A stretch of 64,000 nt of DNA from the NCBI RefSeq assembly GCF_016802725.1, contig NC_052665.1, positions 23,317,001-23,381,000 of the forward strand, in the 5' to 3' direction. Both the position numbers and the translations under genes were made by a program. The notes under the pieces are model-generated. The model was not told the origin of the DNA and made no database searches. It worked only from the letters and a program-made list of their open reading frames with translations. Each line of letters starts with the position of its first letter. Position 1 is the stretch's first letter. Shown one piece after another: positions 1 to 10,142 of the stretch. This DNA is from Solenopsis invicta (taxonomy: Eukaryota > Arthropoda > Insecta > Hymenoptera > Formicidae).

Positions 1-802
1 TCAAGAATTATATCCTTAAAGTTCTTTTATAATAAATATTCTAAATAATTATCTTGATAAAGTCACTTACAATTTTTAACAAGTAATAATAAACATGCAT
101 TTGCCACATTTTTCTAATAAATTGTATCGATGTAAATCGTATTAATCAATATTTTCATTTTGAATTACCGCGTTTTGACTTATGGCTTTAACCAATCGTT
201 CGACACTCTTATAACGACATAACCAATAACATTCAGTCGACTGCTTTATATCGTCGAGTGAACACGTGTTGTGTGATCGTAACGTAAATACGTGTTTCTT
301 CGAGTAATTTTAACGCATTGAATGATTGTAGTGATTACAGTAGTGATTAATAGTAATTAATAAAGTCGATCGATCGGTTCGTCGCGTAGTTCCGCGTTTA
401 TCAATCAAATGAAGAGTAAATAGTGTAAATGTGGTGAAATATGAAACAACTTCGAAGGATAGATCTGGATAAAGCACAAATTTAAATTAAATTGTCGCAT
501 CGTGGAAACAATAAACTGATCGCCATGTGCGTAAGTAAACGTGCTTAAACTTGTTCAAAGCCCCCCCCCCCCGTCACTCTCTCTCTCTCTCTCCTTTCTA
601 TCCCTTTTGTGCGTTTTAAAAGTTCTACTTTTAACTTGCAAGTGCACATTTAAGTAATCTAATTTGCATTAAATTTTATTATTCGCGGGCGTACATTTAT
701 TATAATAATGTAAACTTACTTGAAGATTTCACGGTCATCCCGATATTTGACAGCCGGATGACAGATCAAAATTTGGCAAGTTAAATGTAGCATAATTAAA
801 GT

Positions 803-849
<47 letters not shown>

Positions 850-1104
850 TTTAAATAGGAATGTGCTGTCCATGTACTTTTGTCAGTCATTTGAGCGCAG
901 GAGGTGCCCCACGGAAACACCCGCGTGTAACAGTGAGTCTCGCCGCCCCTGTCTTCCACTTGTACCTGACCCGTAATACGCTAACTAATTCTTATTGTAA
1001 CTTGAAAACTAAGCTTCGGACAAATTTTTGCAAAAGGAAAAATCGTCTCAGAATTCGATTACGAATATGCCAGCTTCGGTACCAATAGGTTATTTTGAAT
1101 CACC

Positions 1105-1107
<3 letters not shown>
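1..1107. other. AT-rich intergenic DNA with simple repeats
   Basis: No convincing coding exon is visible. The stretch holds a poly-C run (561-572), a short (CT)n run (577-592) and a (GA)n run (805-846). At 523-535 an ATG-TGC followed by gtaagt could be a tiny first exon joining in phase 0 to the exon at 8780, but two codons are too few to support this. The end (about 1080-1107) reads toward CACCCTG next to (TA)n. The inverse, CAGGGTG next to (TA)n, also bounds the palindromic element at 12626, so a degenerate element terminus is possible here. Confidence 0.5.

Positions 1108-1164
<57 letters not shown>
1108..1164. repeat. (TA)n microsatellite
   Basis: Uninterrupted TA dinucleotides for about 57 bp. 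Confidence 0.95.
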
Positions 1165-1166
<2 letters not shown>

Positions 1167-1259
1167 AAAAAAGGAAGACAAAGAAAACAGCAGCAATTGA
1201 AATAGCTAAGCGGTAGACGGAAACATAGGCGGGAGGCTAGAATAAATTTCACTCCTACA

Positions 1260-1870
1260 GCAATCGCGCTAAGAACAAAGACTACGGGGGTTGTTTGCGC
1301 GCGGAACACGACAGCCAATTGCGCGCGTTCTGGCCGGCGCGGCAAGAACACAATAACCAAACTTTCGCTAGTATGCGCCAATTAATTCAAAACGATGCAC
1401 AACAAAAAATACGGGCTGACGACAACGCCGTCGTCGCGACCGAGCTACAAAATTATCCCGAAACGCACTATATGATAATGCACCGACATCTCGTGCGATC
1501 ACGGTCGTGATACGACTCGCGCACGTGCGCAAAGACTTTGCGGCTTTGCGGAAAACCAGTCGTCCGCGAGCTTCTACGGCGGGACAGCTAAAGCACACGC
1601 GGCAACCGACAGCTGAGTGCCTCAACAAGGTCTCGTGCTTGAAGTGGAGAACCAGCCAAACACGAAAAAGGTGCATTCAATCGCCACGCGGTGAACGCAC
1701 TCGCACACTAACTTAATGGCTCCACCTCAGAGCGCAAACCAGTCGGCACAGACAACTCGTGGCCTTACATAGTTTTTAGAGGGTCACCTCGACGACGGCG
1801 CTTTTCTCCCTTAGTTCCGTGGACGTCTCGGCAGGGATCGCCAAGCCGGGCACTGTTCCTATAACCACCA
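1260..1870 (-). repeat. Inverted, diverged fragment of the long LTR found at 39336-41235
   Basis: Read on the minus strand, this segment is collinear with part of the long LTR at 39336-41235. Shared blocks include the stretch around GCGCACGTGCGC, the block reading toward GGGACAGCTAAA, and the GAGGGTCACCTCGAC block, each with scattered substitutions. No flanking LTR, primer-binding site or target-site duplication was found, so it is a fragment. Open frames across it are GC-rich chance frames. The 170 bases that follow, to about 2047, show nothing recognisable. Confidence 0.7.
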
Positions 1871-2047
1871 ATTCCAATTTCCAAGTTTTAATGGTACCCG
1901 TTTCCTCTTCTGTCGCGCAGGGACGATTTGACCATTGGTTCAGTGTTGACTCCGATCTCCACTCGGGCAATGGCTCAGGTGCTTCATCGAGGCGAGTCGT
2001 CAAAGTCGAATGATTTGAAGATGTATGAGTCCAAGGCTATTATCTCG

Positions 2048-2183
2048 GTTCTTTCAAATTATTATAAATAATAAAAATAATTTATTTTTTAGGTTACATT
2101 CCAAAACGTCCTCTCCGAGGAAAATTTTACTTGATGTAATATAGGATGCGTTACGGGTACTATATATTTCGAGTAAAATTTTC
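2048..2183. repeat. Left half of an inverted-repeat (MITE-like) element split by the BEL insertion
   Basis: The sequence beginning GTTCTTTCAAATTATTATAA is repeated almost perfectly in reverse complement at 8571-8706. With the BEL element and one TTTTC duplication removed, the two halves form an element of roughly 265 bp with terminal inverted repeats of about 85 bp. It has no coding capacity. The outer ends do not give a clear target-site duplication, so the superfamily is left open. Confidence 0.75.
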
Positions 2184-2665
2184 TGTTCGGAGCGGCGCGC
2201 GGGAAAGGAACGCTTTCGCGTGCTGTGTTTCCCGCTCGCGACGAACCGCTGTTCGCGAGCGAGCGCGCGAGCGCGCGGGAGCACGGCCGTTGTCAAACGG
2301 CAGTCAAACGGTCGTTCGAGAAATCGAGCGGCCGCTTCCAATGCAAATAAACATGTTTTCGTCAAACTCTGAGGATCCTTCTAGAAGGATCCGGAACAAT
2401 GGGATTGTTGTTATCTGTCAGTTTCCCGCCGAATCTTTCTAGAAGGTTCCGATCGCCTTTATAAGGCGCGCGTGCTTGGGAGCAGCAGATGTCTTTTGCG
2501 CGCTCTCGAGTCATCAAGTAATCGCACGTAGAATATCGGACGCGAGCGAACTCTCATTGTCGACCCGGACCTTCATACGGACTTCTCTATTCGACTGACG
2601 CGTAACTCTCGTCATTCAGTGTATTTGCCGCGCTCACTCGCGAATGCTCGCTGCTCTCGCGCACA
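2184..2665 (+). repeat. 5' LTR of the BEL/Pao element
   Basis: This is a 482-bp direct repeat of 8089-8570. U3 contains a perfect 20-bp palindrome (2373-2392), a heat-shock-element-like trimer (2437-2449) and a TATA motif TTTATAAG (2458-2465). Transcription would therefore start around 2485-2500. Confidence 0.93.
2373..2465 (+). promoter_or_regulatory. U3 promoter with heat-shock-element-like motifs and TATA box
   Basis: At 2437-2449 the sequence TTCTAGAAGGTTC fits the alternating nTTCnnGAAnnTTCn pattern of heat shock factor sites, nine bases upstream of TTTATAAG. A second TTCTAGAA lies inside the palindrome GGATCCTTCTAGAAGGATCC at 2373-2392. Both are present in the 3' LTR (8278-8297 and 8342-8354), where the trimer has GA instead of GG between the second and third units and still fits the pattern. 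Heat inducibility is an inference. Confidence 0.6.
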
Positions 2666-2670
2666 TTAGC

Positions 2671-2686
2671 TGGTCCTTCGAGCCGG
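2671..2686 (+). promoter_or_regulatory. Primer-binding site, tRNA-Tyr type
   Basis: Five bases after the 5' LTR, TGGTCCTTCGAGCCGG is complementary to the 3' end of a tRNA finishing CCGGCTCGAAGGACCA, as insect tRNA-Tyr does. It would prime minus-strand DNA synthesis. Confidence 0.75.
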
Positions 2687-2778
2687 ATTTTTCTCGCCAG
2701 TGCCGGAGTAAAAAGTGAGTGCTGTGAAGGTGAAGTGCGTCGCATTGCCTGCGGTCAAGACCACGCGAGAGAGACAAG

Positions 2779-4855
2779 ATGAGCAATCCATTAGAAGATC
2801 TGGTGCAGGCGCAGCATGATCTGTATGGGCTTCTGGCCCGCTCCTACGACAATATGATGAAGTCGGGAGCTGCCAAGGTCACGATCGGCTTATTGGAGGC
2901 TCGCCTCCAGACTCTGGAGGGTTACTGGGCGAAGTTCATGAGTCGACATGAACAACTCCTCCTGGAGTACGGCAAGGAGCTCGCGAAGCACGACTACATC
3001 AAGGAAGATCTGATGCTCAAGGCCGACATCGCCTACCACACGCAAAAGGGTCAGTACCTGGAGGACCTGAGTGTGATGCGTGGTCCCGAGAACGTTCCGG
3101 GCGTCGCTGCCGCTGCCGCTGTCGCGGTCGCGGCACCTGTCGCGGCGAAGTTGCCGCGCATCGCAATCCCGCAGTTCTCCGGGAAGTACGAGGACTGGCC
3201 GGCTTTCCGCGACCTTTTTGTGTCTCTGGTCGTCATCAACCATGCGGTTACGCCAGTGGAGAAACTCCACTACTTAAAGACAAGCCTCAAGGGCGAGGCC
3301 GAGCAGGTGGCACGACAGCTTCCGACGACGGGCGCTAACTTTGAACGCACTTGGCGGGCGCTGATCGCCCATTATGAGAACAGGCGCCTCCTGGTGCGGG
3401 CTTACATCGCGCGACTGCTGGCGCTGCCTAAAATGAAGGGTGAGTCCGCGTCAGATTTACGTAAAATCTACCATTGCGTGCATACGACCGTCGGTGCTCT
3501 GGAGGGGATCGGACGGCCCTTAACGCAAAGTGACGACCTGGCCGTCCAGCTGATCACGGAGCTCCTCGATCCGGTATCGCGGCGCGAGTGGGAGACGGAG
3601 CTCAGTAAGACTACGGAGCCTCCGTCTCTCGAGGAGATCCTGGAGTTCGTCAGCCAGCGAATGCGAACTCTCGAATCGTTGGCGCCTTCCAAGTGCGATG
3701 CTAGCTCGGCGAAAGCTAGCTCGGGTTCGTCGAGGCAAAGGAACTCCTTACAGACGAGCAAACCGGGAAGCCAGCGAGGACGCTGCTTCTTGTGCAGTAA
3801 GGAGCACTACCTGCGTCAGTGCGAAACGTATCTCGGCAAGTCGGCCGTCGAGCGCAGGCAATACGTCGACGCGAGTGCATTGTGCGTGAACTGCCTTGGT
3901 AAGCACAAGCTTACCGAGTGCCCGTCGCGGACGTCTTGTTTGTCTTGCGGAGCGCGACATCATTCGTCCTTGCACGACGCCTTCACCGCAGTCGCGGCGG
4001 TGACGTCCCATCTCGCGAGGCCGCAGCCGACGGTCCCGATGGCCGTGCTGCTGGCTACCGCGCGCGTTCGAGTGACCGATCGCCACGGCGTCGATCACGT
4101 CGCGCGGGCATTGGTCGATCAAGGATCGGAGTCGTCGCTGGTGTCGGAGTCCCTGGCACAGCGTCTCCGATTGCCGCGTTCGGCGTCGTCAGTAGAAGTG
4201 TACGGAGTGGGGGGCGTGCGGACAGGCGTAACGCGCGGCCTTGTCACTCTGCGTGTCTCGCCTCGTGACGGCGGCTCACCGATGTCAATTTCGGCGTACG
4301 TCTTCCCGCGACTGACGCTATACGACAGCGGCGTGCGTGCAGACCCTAGCGTCTGGTCGCATCTCCGGGGACTGACTCTCGCTGACCCGGATTTCCTGGC
4401 CGCGGATCCGGTGGAGATCCTCCTCGGAGCCGACGTCTACGCGTCCATCCTCCAATCTGGGCTGAGGAAGGGTGGTCGCGGTCAACCTGCAGCGCAGAGG
4501 ACTTCATTGGGATGGATACTCTCGGGGCCAGTCGGCTCTGCTGAGCCTCCCGCCCGAGCCCTCACCCTGCAGTGCAGAGTCGACGAGGAGCTCACCAGTC
4601 TAGTGAGGGGCTTCTGGCAGCAGGAGGAGCTGCCCGCCAGTCCCTCACCCCTCACCCCAGCTGACCAGGAGTGCGAGGATGTCTTTCGACGCTCACACCG
4701 CCGACGGGAGGACGGTCGCTACGTCGTGCGACTCCCGGTGATTGAGCCGCTGCCGGATTTAGCAACGACGAGGCGCGCGGCCTTGCGCGCCCTTACCAGT
4801 ATGGAGAGGCGACTCGCTCGCGACGACCGATTGAGCGAATTGTACGTTCGGGTTC
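2779..4855 (+). CDS. BEL/Pao Gag and protease part of the polyprotein
   Basis: ATG at 2779 opens a frame that codes for Gag and protease up to a lesion near 4850; beyond it the same frame runs on as nonsense to 5199. The N-terminal third is helical and charged. A Gag core follows, with the motif IPQFSGKYEDWPAFRDLF typical of BEL and related Gag proteins. Cysteine-rich knuckles lie around 3783-3960 (CFLCSKEHYLRQC, CVNCLGKHKLTEC, CLSCGARHH). The aspartic protease is near 4108 with ALVDQGSESSLVS; the second position of the usual D-S/T-G triad is Q here, a form also met in this group, and LLGADVY lies further on. Gag would form cytoplasmic particles and the protease would cut the polyprotein. Confidence 0.88.
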
Positions 4856-7800
4856 ATGCGAACCTACGAGGACCTCGGACACATGGTTCGCGCGGATGCT
4901 GCGCCTGGAGGTCGGACAAGTTACCTGCCTCACCACGGAGTCCTGCGGGAGGCAAGTTCTACTACCAAGTTGCGCGTAGTGTTCAACGGGTCCACGACGA
5001 CTGCGTCTGGCAAGTCGCTGAATCGGAGCCTGCTGGTGGGCCCGAATCTGCTGCCTCCTCTCGCCGACGTCCTGCTGAAATGGCGACGACATCGCTACGT
5101 CCTCGCCACGGACGTGGAAAAAATGTTTCGCCAGATCCTGGTCCACTCAGAGGACCACAATCTCCAGCGCATCCTTTGGCGGTGCAGCACCCGGGATGAG
5201 GTGGCGGAGTTCTGCTTGACGACCGTGACATACGGTCTAGCGTGTGCGCCTTTCCTGGCCATGCGCACTCTGCGCCAGCTGGCCGACGACGAGGCGGAGA
5301 GCTATCCCCTGGGATCCCGCGCTCTCCGCGAGGACGCCTACATGGATGACGTCCTGACGGGCGCACCGACCAAGAAGGAGGCTATCAAGCTCCGGCGACA
5401 GCTGACCGACTTGTGTATGGCGGGCGGCTTCCCCCTACGCAAGTGGTCCGCGAACGAGTCGGAGATCCTGGCGGAGGTCCCGGTGGAACATCGTATGCAG
5501 CAGGAGCTGCGAGACTGGAGGCCGCACGAGACGCACGGGACGCTGGGATTGCGGTGGCATCCCGCCACTGACGAATTCTCCTTCGCCATTCCGGCGAGAT
5601 CATTGACGACGGTAAGCAAGCGGACGGTTCTCGCCTTTACAGCACGCCTGTTTGATCCTCTCGGCTGGCTGGCGCCGGCCGTGGTGAGGGCCAAGATCGC
5701 GTTCCAGTCGACTTGGTTGTTAGGCCTCGGGTGGGACGATCCTCTCGATGGAGCGGCCGAGCGACTCTGGCGCTCCTATGAGGACGAGCTACCGCTGCTG
5801 GAGAGCGTTCGAGTTCCAAGGATGCTGGAGACCTGTCCGGCGCGCGGCGACGCTGAACTTCACGGGTTTGCGGACGCCTCCGAGCGCGCCTACGCCGCCG
5901 TACTCTACTTGCGGACGGGACTCGGCGACTCCTGGAGGACCTGTCTGGTCGCCGCCCGGACGAAGGTGGCGCCTATCAAGCCAGTGACGTTGCCCCGGTT
6001 GGAGTTGTGCGCGGCTGCACTTCTGGCGAGGCTCACATCCCATGTTCGCTCCACTCTCGGCCTCGGGCAGGCGCCCGCACACCTGTGGTCGGATTCAACG
6101 GTCGCCCTGGGATGGATCCGCGGTCACCCGACGCGGTGGAAGACCTTTGTGTCAAACCGCGTCGCTGAGATCCAGACCCAGGTCGCTGACGCGCAGTGGC
6201 ACCACGTGCCTGGCCTGGACAACCCGGCGGACTGTGCCTCCCGTGGACTTCCACCGGGAGAGCTGGTGGCGCATCCTCTCTGGTGGCGGGGTCCCCCATG
6301 GCTCCGGGCGGAGTCATCTTCATGGCCTACTGCCGGGCCGCTTCCGGACGACAAGGACTTGCCGGAGGAAAGACTTCAGGCGCACGCCGTCAAGGCTGCG
6401 CCTGTTCCAGTGGAGGAGCCTGAGGAGCTGCTACGGTTCTCGTTGCTGAGCCGACTGCTGCGAGTGACGGCATGGTGCCGACGCTGGCGGTATAGGCAGC
6501 GGGTTCCGGGAGCTGTTTTCGTGGAGATCGAGGGGAATCAGGTTGACGTGCTGACGACGCCCGAGCTGGAGGAGGCGAGGACGATCTGGATCCGGCGGGT
6601 CCAGCTTGAACACTACCGAAGCGAGCTAGTTGCCCTTCAGAGATCTCTTCCTCTTCCGTCTTCCAGTTCCCTCTCGCGCTTGACCCCCTTTTGCGATTCT
6701 CAGGGTCTTCTCCGAGTTGGTGGCCGATTGAGGCACGCGCTCCTCGCCTATGACGAGCGACACCCCGTGCTTCTTCCTGGCGGATCTCACTTCACCCGGT
6801 TGGTGGTGGAGGCATGTCACCTGCGAGCTCTGCACGGTGGAGTCCAGACGACGATGGGGGTGGTCCGCCAGCGCTACTGGATTCCTCGAGGACGAGCGGT
6901 GATTAAGCGTTGGTTGCACCGTTGTGTCAGGTGCGTGCGATGGCGAGCGGACGTTCCTCAGCAACTGATGGGCAGTCTTCCGCGGGAGCGGGTGACTCCA
7001 GGGAGGCCCTTCCTCGACACCGGTGTGGACTATGCCGGGCCGATCCTGCTCCGAGCGACCAAGGGGCGAGGACATCGAGCGTACAAGGCATTTGTCGCGG
7101 TCTTCGTGTGCCTTGCCACTCGGGCCGTTCACCTGGAGGCAGTGTCCGACTACTCCGCCGATGCCTTCTTGGCGGCCTTGCGTCGGTTCGTGTCCCGCCG
7201 GGGCCTCTGCCGGACCCTTCGAAGCGATTGCGGTACCAACTTCGTCGGCGCCGACGCCCAGTTAAGAGCTTTCTTTGCAGCGAGCAGTCCGGACTTAGGC
7301 CGAGTCGTCGGGCAGCTTGCGAGCGAGCAAATTCAGTGGCGGTTCAACCCGCCGTCGGCGCCGCACTTTGGCGGCATTTGGGAAGCCGCGGTCAAATCGC
7401 TTAAGCACCACCTGCGACGAGTGTTGGGTGACTCGACTCTGACATTCGAGGAAATGAGCACCCTCCTCGCCCAGGTGGAAGCTTGTTTAAACTCGCGCCC
7501 GCTCCAAGCCTTGTCCGACGATCCGGAGGATCTCGCTGCGCTCACGCCGGGACATTTTCTGGTGGGATCCGCGTTGACCGCCGTGCCGGAGCCCTCGCTG
7601 CGGGAGCTGCCTGTGAACCGACTCACACGATGGCAGCTTCTGCAGCAAATGCGGGATCATTTCTGGGAGAGATGGTCCCGCGAATACCTGCACTCCCTCA
7701 TCCACCGACCGAAGTGGTTGAAGGGAGTCGGTGATTTTAGCGTCGGACGCTTATGTCTTATCAGGCATGAAAATACGCCGCCGGCGCGATGGCCACTTGC

Positions 7801-7948
7801 GCGCATCGTCAGAGTGCATCGCGGGGAAGACGGACAGATTCGCGTTGTCACTGTCCGTACCGCGGCCTCAGAATTTACTCGACCGATCGTAAAACTTATT
7901 TTGCTGCCGGTCAGCGAGAACGAGGCGAGCGAGGAGACCCTCGACTAG
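4856..7948 (+). CDS. BEL/Pao Pol: reverse transcriptase, RNase H, integrase
   Basis: This frame is offset by one from Gag. The overlap reads sensibly if one G in the run near 4850 is extra, so the two were probably one polyprotein. Reverse transcriptase shows KLRVVFNGS, DVEKMFRQI and the catalytic YMDD at about 5338-5350. RNase H shows HGFADASERAYAAVLY, LELCAAALLARL and WSDSTVALGWI. The integrase zinc-binding region (HLRALHGGVQTT, CVRCVRWRA) is followed by the catalytic core, with D in DTGVDYAGPI, D in LRSDCGTNF and E in HFGGIWEAAVKSLK. The frame ends at TAG 7946-7948, 140 bp before the 3' LTR. There is no third env-like frame. Apart from the frameshift the enzyme looks functional. Confidence 0.92.
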   Translation: MRTYEDLGHMVRADAAPGGRTSYLPHHGVLREASSTTKLRVVFNGSTTTASGKSLNRSLLVGPNLLPPLADVLLKWRRHRYVLATDVEKMFRQILVHSEDHNLQRILWRCSTRDEVAEFCLTTVTYGLACAPFLAMRTLRQLADDEAESYPLGSRALREDAYMDDVLTGAPTKKEAIKLRRQLTDLCMAGGFPLRKWSANESEILAEVPVEHRMQQELRDWRPHETHGTLGLRWHPATDEFSFAIPARSLTTVSKRTVLAFTARLFDPLGWLAPAVVRAKIAFQSTWLLGLGWDDPLDGAAERLWRSYEDELPLLESVRVPRMLETCPARGDAELHGFADASERAYAAVLYLRTGLGDSWRTCLVAARTKVAPIKPVTLPRLELCAAALLARLTSHVRSTLGLGQAPAHLWSDSTVALGWIRGHPTRWKTFVSNRVAEIQTQVADAQWHHVPGLDNPADCASRGLPPGELVAHPLWWRGPPWLRAESSSWPTAGPLPDDKDLPEERLQAHAVKAAPVPVEEPEELLRFSLLSRLLRVTAWCRRWRYRQRVPGAVFVEIEGNQVDVLTTPELEEARTIWIRRVQLEHYRSELVALQRSLPLPSSSSLSRLTPFCDSQGLLRVGGRLRHALLAYDERHPVLLPGGSHFTRLVVEACHLRALHGGVQTTMGVVRQRYWIPRGRAVIKRWLHRCVRCVRWRADVPQQLMGSLPRERVTPGRPFLDTGVDYAGPILLRATKGRGHRAYKAFVAVFVCLATRAVHLEAVSDYSADAFLAALRRFVSRRGLCRTLRSDCGTNFVGADAQLRAFFAASSPDLGRVVGQLASEQIQWRFNPPSAPHFGGIWEAAVKSLKHHLRRVLGDSTLTFEEMSTLLAQVEACLNSRPLQALSDDPEDLAALTPGHFLVGSALTAVPEPSLRELPVNRLTRWQLLQQMRDHFWERWSREYLHSLIHRPKWLKGVGDFSVGRLCLIRHENTPPARWPLARIVRVHRGEDGQIRVVTVRTAASEFTRPIVKLILLPVSENEASEETLD

Positions 7949-8088
7949 CGACGCGCGCCGTTTCATTATCATTATGAGCTCTTGTCTGTAAATATAATTA
8001 AAATTTTTCGTTTGTCAAAATTTCATAGGGCATCCGACTCATTGTCAGCCTGAATATATCGCCCAATCTCGGGCGAGGCGGGCGGGAA

Positions 8089-8570
8089 TGTTCGGAGCGG
8101 CGCGCGGGAAAGGAACGCTTTCGCGTGCTGTGTTTCCCGCTCGCGACGAACCGCTGTTCGCGAGCGAGCGCGCGAGCGCGCGGGAGCACGGCCGTTGTCA
8201 AACGGCAGTCAAACGGTCGTTCGAGAAATCGAGCGGCCGCTTCCAATGCAAATAAACATGTTTTCGTCAAACTCTGAGGATCCTTCTAGAAGGATCCGGA
8301 ACAATGGGATTGTTGTTATCTGTCAGTTTCCCGCCGAATCTTTCTAGAAGATTCCGATCGCCTTTATAAGGCGCGCGTGCTTGGGAGCAGCAGATGTCTT
8401 TTGCGCGCTCTCGAGTCATCAAGTAATCGCACGTAGAATATCGGACGCGAGCGAACTCTCATTGTCGACCCGGACCTTCATACGGACTTCTCTATTCGAC
8501 TGACGCGTAACTCTCGTCATTCAGTGTATTTGCCGCGCTCACTCGCGAATGCTCGCTGCTCTCGCGCACA
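8089..8570 (+). repeat. 3' LTR of the BEL/Pao element
   Basis: Same 482-bp sequence as 2184-2665 with one visible substitution (8351, A for G). It is preceded by the purine-rich tract GGGCGAGGCGGGCGGGAA and followed by the target duplicate TTTTC. Confidence 0.93.
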
Positions 8571-8706
8571 TTTTCCTTAGAAAGGACGTTTTGGAATATA
8601 GCCCAATCCCATATTATATCGAGTAAAATTTTCCTCTGAGAGGACGTTTTGGAATGTAACCCTAAAAAATAAATTATTTTTATTATTTATAATAATTTGA
8701 AAGAAC
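8571..8706. repeat. Right half of the split inverted-repeat element
   Basis: Reverse complement of 2048-2183, ending TTTGAAAGAAC. A block of about 40 bp containing GGACGTTTTGGAAT occurs twice in tandem here (from 8587 and from 8641), so the element also has an internal duplication. Confidence 0.75.
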
Positions 8707-8779
8707 TGTGAAAACACGATAGCCAAAATGTCCTGTTGCCTACCGTGTTTTGTAACAATATACTACTGTTGGCTTTCAG

Positions 8780-10142
8780 GCAGCTGTGTCTTACGTTATG
8801 GAGCCTCAAGGTCCTCAAGTCAGACTCGTAGAAAAAAATTTTGTGCTGACTGAAGATGATATGTTGGACCAGCATGTACAGGATATTTTAAATTTAACTC
8901 CGGCTTCCACAAAACATAAAAACGAAGAATGTGAAGAAAATTTAAATCCAAAAAGAAAAAAAATGCAAGGTCTGTGTAATGTAATGATTTACGTTTCAAC
9001 TATGCCTCGCTCTTAAATGAAGACGATAATAATAGTAATAATAATAATATATTTTAATAATGCAATTTTTAGTTGCCAATTCAAATAGAAATAAAGAAAA
9101 CGTTCCAACCGACAATACATTAAACGACAACGCAGTGGATGAAGTAAATTATATAAAACTGTCACAATCGACTTTAAAAGAAATACTAACTGAAATAAAG
9201 TAAGTGCTATTTATATATGAACATATATAATTTATGTATAATTTAAGATTCTAATAAAATATAAATAAACAAATATAATTTTTTAGAGAAATAAGAAAGG
9301 GACAAGATGAAATACTTCAAAAAATAAATAATTTGGAAAACAAATCAAAAAGTAGTAAAGACATTTTACAAGCTGTTCAGGAATTGAACCTTCCGGTGCA
9401 AACTGTAGAACAGTTTCAGATTTTAATAAAAGATGAAAAAGCATTATCCATTTTGGTAAGTTAAAATATAAAGCTTTTAAATGAAATGTGTGTGGGTGGC
9501 ACCCGATCGACCACGTCACCAATTGGCTAATTTAATATCAATTTTTCTAATTGATGGATTTAATGAAAAAATTCTAAGCACCGATCGCTGTGAATGGCTA
9601 TGGTTTATCGCAACGTGGTCAAATGGGACACTTCCATATATGTGTATATATACACGTACGTGGTATTTATTTTTATTATACTTATCCAATATGTATTTTG
9701 AAATTTTCAGGAACGATATTTTATCCTTCTTGGGGGACTGAACATTTCAAATGCATTAGATGGCTTCTTGAAGGCAAGTGTAACGGATAAATTAATTAAG
9801 ACATCTTTTACATGGAAAGAGGGTGAACAAAAAATTCGGTTTCAGGAAACGCCTTTAAGTCTACGATATTATGGTAAAAATTACTTTTTATAATTTTATT
9901 ATGTATGATAATTTATATTATTTTATTTTAGGTATGACGCGCTCGTTAGACCAGAGTGTAAAATATTGCTTCTATTGTTTTTTGTTTCAGTCAATTTCTG
10001 AGTTGCAAATAAATTTGAAATGTGACAAAGCAAATCCTGAACTTAATTATGTGAACATATTTTTATTGCAGATGCTCTTCGACAAATTGAACAATTTAAA
10101 AATACCTCTATTAAAGAGTTTGAAGTGGAAATGCCAAAGTAA
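8780..10142 (+). CDS. Five-exon gene, DUF4806-like domain protein (C-terminus out of frame)
   Basis: Exons 8780-8969, 9073-9199, 9287-9455, 9711-9873 and 10072-10142 have GT..AG boundaries, and the codon phases agree at every junction. From the ATG at 8798 they give about 233 residues. The first half is charged, with a lysine-rich stretch (NPKRKK). Exon 3 is coiled-coil-like and ends with LPVQTVEQFQILIKDEKAL, and exon 4 continues RYFILLGGLNISNALDGF and FTWKEGEQKIRF. This pattern, a leucine-rich lead-in, a GG turn and then a W-K-G block, is that of DUF4806, a domain of unknown function common in ants. After the TAA at 10140 an open stretch in the next frame runs to a TAA at 10277-10279 (about 46 residues, KNAQQRHYMVQHRVMQ and on). 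A single A lost near 10130 would explain this. The frame is open at the 5' side of the first exon, so an upstream exon may exist. Confidence 0.72.

Larger units (their letters stand above)
2184..8570 (+). mobile_element. BEL/Pao LTR retrotransposon, near intact
   Basis: A complete element bounded by two 482-bp LTRs (2184-2665 and 8089-8570) that begin TG and end CA, flanked by the 5-bp target-site duplication TTTTC (2179-2183 and 8571-8575). The LTRs differ at one position by eye, a G in the 5' copy against an A in the 3' copy within the heat-shock-like motif, which points to a recent insertion. A primer-binding site follows the 5' LTR and a purine-rich tract (about 8071-8088) precedes the 3' LTR. 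Gag and Pol are open apart from one apparent single-base frameshift near 4850. The order gag, protease, reverse transcriptase, RNase H, integrase is that of the BEL/Pao superfamily. Confidence 0.93.

Noticed and set aside
1368..1676. Open frames on both strands
   Set aside because: They lie in a GC-rich LTR fragment and have no motif or splice context.
2054..2365. Minus-strand frame repeated at 7998-8270
   Set aside because: It is inside the two LTRs and present only because the LTR is GC-rich.
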